A DNA stretch of 8,464 bases from Candidatus Zixiibacteriota bacterium (GTDB lineage Bacteria; Zixibacteria; MSB-5A5; GN15; FEB-12), in NCBI GenBank assembly GCA_003641405.1, contig QNAF01000110.1, positions 1-8,464 of the forward strand, written 5' to 3'. The position numbers were made by a program, and so were the translations under genes. The notes beneath the pieces are model-generated. The model saw only the letters and a program-made list of their open reading frames with translations. It did not search any database and was not told where the DNA came from. Numbering within the stretch: position 1 is the stretch's first letter; the number at the start of each line of letters is the position of its first letter. Shown here piece after piece: positions 6,451 to 8,464 of the stretch.

Positions 6451-7008
6451 ATGGCAAAGAACAATCCCGTCGAAGAAGCTTACCGAACAATCCTGAAGTC
6501 GGTCGGGGAAGACCTTGACCGAGAAGGACTGAAAAAGACACCTTCACGCGCCGCTGACGCCCTGCGTCACCTGACTCGCGGATATACCGAAGACCCGGTG
6601 ACAATCATCGACGGGTCTTTGTTTACAGCAGACACTGACGAAATGATTATCGTCAAGGATATTGAGTTGTACTCACTCTGCGAACATCACCTGCTGCCGT
6701 TCATTGGCAAATGTCACGTGGGCTATCTCCCCGGCAAATCGATCATAGGTTTGTCAAAGATTGCCCGGGTAGTGGATATCTTTGCTCGCCGCCTGCAGGT
6801 TCAGGAACGGCTCACCAGGCAAATCGCTGACACGTTGATGGAGCGGCTCGACGCCGTTGGGGTTGGGGTTGTAATCGAGGCCCAACATCTCTGCACTATG
6901 ATGCGCGGTGTGGAGAAACAGAACCTGATTATGAAAACTTCCTGCCTGCTGGGTGGTCTCCGCAACAACCCCAGCACCCGTGCAGAGTTTCTCGATCTTA
7001 TCAGGTAA
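6451..7008 (+). CDS. folE: GTP cyclohydrolase I (FolE)
   Basis: FolE converts GTP to 7,8-dihydroneopterin triphosphate plus formate, the entry step to folate and, in bacteria, also to queuosine through QueD. The protein is a cytoplasmic zinc enzyme, a decamer in known members. The 185 residues show the full signature: the TPSRAADAL motif (30-38), zinc ligands C77 and H80 within SLCEHHLLPF with catalytic H79 between them, GYLPGKSIIGLSKIARVVD (91-109), and QHLC148TMMRGV with the third zinc ligand. The 71-residue spacing between C77 and C148 equals that of C110 and C181 in E. coli FolE, so the active site looks intact. I chose ATG 6451 rather than an in-frame TTG at 6436 because bacterial FolE commonly begins a few residues before the first helix; only a weak GAG precedes it. 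The gene stands alone under its own promoter, between two copies of a 24-nt hairpin. Confidence 0.97.
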   Translation: MAKNNPVEEAYRTILKSVGEDLDREGLKKTPSRAADALRHLTRGYTEDPVTIIDGSLFTADTDEMIIVKDIELYSLCEHHLLPFIGKCHVGYLPGKSIIGLSKIARVVDIFARRLQVQERLTRQIADTLMERLDAVGVGVVIEAQHLCTMMRGVEKQNLIMKTSCLLGGLRNNPSTRAEFLDLIR

Positions 7009-7098
7009 CGATAGTATTCACCGTGGTTGGTTCCGACCTACAAGAAGTGCCCCACAGCCCTCGTACAAGGGCTTGTTGATAAACCCTATAGCAGTGTT

Positions 7099-7141
7099 GT
7101 GTCGGGTCTTGATTCCGCAAAGCGGAATTGTGACCCGACAC
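7099..7141. repeat. Compound hairpin 1 inside the MITE-like element
   Basis: GTGTCGGGTC (7099-7108) pairs perfectly with GACCCGACAC (7132-7141). After a 3-by-3 internal loop, ATTCCGC (7112-7118) pairs perfectly with GCGGAAT (7122-7128) around an AAA loop. Seventeen pairs in 43 bases cannot be chance. The outer arm resembles that of the next hairpin at 8 of 10 positions. Confidence 0.9.
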
Positions 7142-7162
7142 GTAACATCATGTCACATAACA

Positions 7163-7210
7163 GAGTCAGGTCTCACAAACCTGCTATCGCAGATTTGAAG
7201 GACCTGACTC
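7163..7210. repeat. Compound hairpin 2 inside the MITE-like element
   Basis: GAGTCAGGTC (7163-7172) pairs perfectly with GACCTGACTC (7201-7210). After a 3-by-3 internal loop, CAAA (7176-7179) pairs with TTTG (7194-7197), then there is one mismatch, then CTGC (7181-7184) pairs with GCAG (7189-7192) around a TATC loop. The architecture copies that of the hairpin at 7099-7141. Confidence 0.9.
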
Positions 7211-7246
7211 AACTCAGGGGAATGACTTTTTCAACAAGCCCACAAG

Positions 7247-7270
7247 GGTGGGTCCGTCTTCGAACCCACC
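7247..7270. repeat. 24-nt dispersed hairpin, copy 2 (inverted)
   Basis: GGTGGGT (7247-7253) and ACCCACC (7264-7270) form a 7-bp stem. Its reverse complement equals the hairpin at 6276-6299 except for one compensatory pair. It starts two bases after the candidate target duplication of the MITE-like element, which may therefore have inserted next to an older repeat. Confidence 0.85.
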
Positions 7271-7300
7271 GTATCCTACGAGCGGTGGTGTCAGATTCAA

Positions 7301-7339
7301 AAAGAAAACCCCGCGCCTTTGACAGTGCGGGGTTTCTTT
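7301..7339. terminator. Bidirectional intrinsic terminator between folE and the thioredoxin gene
   Basis: AAACCCCGC (7306-7314) pairs with GCGGGGTTT (7327-7335) across a 12-base loop. An A-rich left arm (AAAGA) and a T-rich right arm (CTTT) extend the stem on both sides, so each strand has a GC stem followed by a uridine-rich tail. Its position between convergent stop codons (7008 and 7378) suits termination of both genes. Confidence 0.88.
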
Positions 7340-7377
7340 GTATCAGTTACTGAAGTATGGTTTCCTGTGGCGCTAAC

Positions 7378-8464
7378 TTACAGGAGATCGTTTGTCCACC
7401 AGATCAGATTCTCAGCGAGACCCGGTGCGTAGCCGATTTCCTCGAACCGGAGTTTGCCTTCGCGATCAATGACGCACAGGTACGGTATACCCCTGATTCC
7501 ATAAGCGGCAGCAAGAGAATCGGTTCCGTAGAGCAGCGTCATAGCGTAGTCATTATCACTCATGAACCTGGCTGGTTTCCTCTTGCCCGATTCCCAGATA
7601 TCGACGGAGAACACGAGCACGTCCTCAGGAGCGTGATTCTTCACGAAATCGTCTATCACCGGCATCGCACTTCGACAAGGGGAACACCAGGTCGCCCAGA
7701 AATCAAGTACAAGAACTTTGCCGCGCAGATCGGCCAACCGAACGGTATCGCCGTTGACATCCTGCAACGACCAGTCGGGTGCATCCCTGTCCAGTTTTGC
7801 GGCCAGGGCATTTTTCTTCCGATCAGGCTCTCCCTTGTCCCAATTGGCCTGATAGGTGGCGATTATCTTCTCCCAGCGGGTATCTTCAGCCAGTACTGCC
7901 AGATCGGCATCATCCATGGTGGCCGCTACATTGTCCCAACCTCTCTTGCCCGCGTCGGTCAGATACTGAAACGCATTGTCTTTATCTCCCATCAGCGAGT
8001 AGGCGCAGGCAATATCGTACAGCTTGCCGGAGTCTTTATTGAAACCCTTCTGATTTTTCTGATAGTCAATTATTTTCTGGTAGGCACCGGAACTTGCAAG
8101 AGCTCTGACATAATACGACTCGATCTTAGAATCTCTATCGTTCTTGTCAAACCACCCCTTCACAATACCGGCATCGACAAATGCTTCCACGGCAGCTCTG
8201 GCATCGTCCAGTTTCTCCGACCTGATATAGAGTTCCGCAAAGTCCATCTGTGAAGCCCAGCGCGCCTCAAGAGAATCTCCGATTTTCAGCGTTTCAAGAG
8301 CTTCGTCATACAACCCCTTGTAGAGTTGTAGATTGTGGATATGCGCAAGCCGCTTGTTTTGTATAGGCTGCATTTCGCTCAGTTTCTCGATAATGCCTTC
8401 GTCGTCAGGCAAAGTGACTGCGATTTCAGCAGCATCGGCGTCAGCACGGTCGGCATCAAACAGA
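7378..8464 (-). CDS. TlpA/ResA-like thioredoxin with N-terminal helical repeats (N-terminus beyond window)
   Basis: The frame stays open to the right edge (361 full codons visible), so the start and any signal peptide are missing; the TTG at 8412 is internal and not a likely start. In numbering from that TTG, residues about 15-190 are helical and TPR-like (YKGLYDEALETL, KLDDARAAVEAF, LYDIACAYSLMGDKDNAFQYL). A thioredoxin-fold domain of the TlpA/ResA group occupies about 205-344. It begins DAPDWSLQDVNGDTVRLADL, has the redox centre WATWC243-S-P-C246R, and has the cis-proline GIP310 followed by a V-I-D strand. Relatives are usually exported and reduce or isomerise disulfides, for example during cytochrome c maturation, in the periplasm or on the membrane. 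The upstream gene context is not visible, so the substrate is unknown. The stop at 7378 lies 39 bases past a bidirectional terminator shared with folE. Confidence 0.9.
   Translation of the reverse strand, partial: LFDADRADADAAEIAVTLPDDEGIIEKLSEMQPIQNKRLAHIHNLQLYKGLYDEALETLKIGDSLEARWASQMDFAELYIRSEKLDDARAAVEAFVDAGIVKGWFDKNDRDSKIESYYVRALASSGAYQKIIDYQKNQKGFNKDSGKLYDIACAYSLMGDKDNAFQYLTDAGKRGWDNVAATMDDADLAVLAEDTRWEKIIATYQANWDKGEPDRKKNALAAKLDRDAPDWSLQDVNGDTVRLADLRGKVLVLDFWATWCSPCRSAMPVIDDFVKNHAPEDVLVFSVDIWESGKRKPARFMSDNDYAMTLLYGTDSLAAAYGIRGIPYLCVIDREGKLRFEEIGYAPGLAENLIWWTNDLL

Larger units (their letters stand above)
7069..7241. mobile_element. 173-bp MITE-like element with terminal inverted repeats
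   Basis: GGGCTTGTTGA (7069-7079) and TCAACAAGCCC (7231-7241) are perfect 11-bp inverted ends. The match extends to 15 bases with one mismatch (GGGCTTGTTGA, T or A, AAA). ACAA stands directly outside each end (7065-7068 and 7242-7245), as expected for a 4-bp target duplication. The interior is non-coding and carries two long hairpins. Such short elements are normally moved by a transposase encoded elsewhere; none is visible here. An alternative is a structured RNA or REPIN-like repeat in the folE 3' region. Confidence 0.65.
7009..7377. other. Convergent intergenic region, rich in structured repeats
   Basis: No gene is apparent in these 369 bases between folE and the convergent thioredoxin gene. 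Most of it is a MITE-like element (7069-7241), followed immediately by the second 24-nt hairpin (7247-7270) and a bidirectional terminator (7301-7339). The first 60 bases after folE hold no terminator I can see, so the folE transcript probably runs through the whole structured block. Confidence 0.8.

Noticed and set aside
7357..8253. A 298-codon open frame on the plus strand opposite the thioredoxin gene
   Set aside because: It lies fully antisense to a protein with an intact WATWCSPC redox motif and shows no family resemblance.

Overview
The window is a moderately GC-rich bacterial chromosome segment with six protein genes, two of them cut by the window edges. The lineage cannot be fixed from sequence alone. 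The TlpA-like thioredoxin with an N-terminal helical-repeat region, the SPFH/zinc-ribbon protein and the abundance of small dispersed hairpin repeats would fit an uncultured Gram-negative of the FCB/Zixibacteria/Planctomycetes kind, but that is a guess. No tRNA, rRNA or CRISPR array was seen.

Left part (1-2467, minus strand): two overlapping genes. An SPFH (Band 7) protein with three C-terminal zinc ribbons is followed, with a 26-bp overlap, by a large protein with two further zinc ribbons that runs off the left edge. The pair recalls the YdjI-type SPFH protein and its zinc-ribbon partner in Bacillus membrane-stress operons.

Centre (about 2656-6255, minus strand): a compact three-gene operon in the order unrecognised protein (5118-6104), HTH-WYL regulator (4104-5072) and PD-(D/E)XK nuclease (2768-4111). 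A directly repeated 62-bp sequence lies just outside the operon on each side (2656-2717 and 6194-6255; 56 of 62 bases identical, all six differences transitions). The nuclease gene contains noticeably AT-rich stretches. The layout suggests a discrete accessory cassette, and the WYL plus PD-(D/E)XK content suggests nucleic-acid defence. This is the best candidate for an undescribed system.

Right part (6256-8464): folE (GTP cyclohydrolase I, plus strand) has a good sigma70-type promoter and is flanked by two inverted copies of a 24-nt hairpin that differ only by one compensatory base pair. Downstream is a 173-bp MITE-like element (7069-7241) with terminal inverted repeats, a 4-bp candidate target duplication and two internal hairpins of matching design. 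A bidirectional terminator separates folE from a convergent, 5'-truncated gene for a TlpA/ResA-like thioredoxin.
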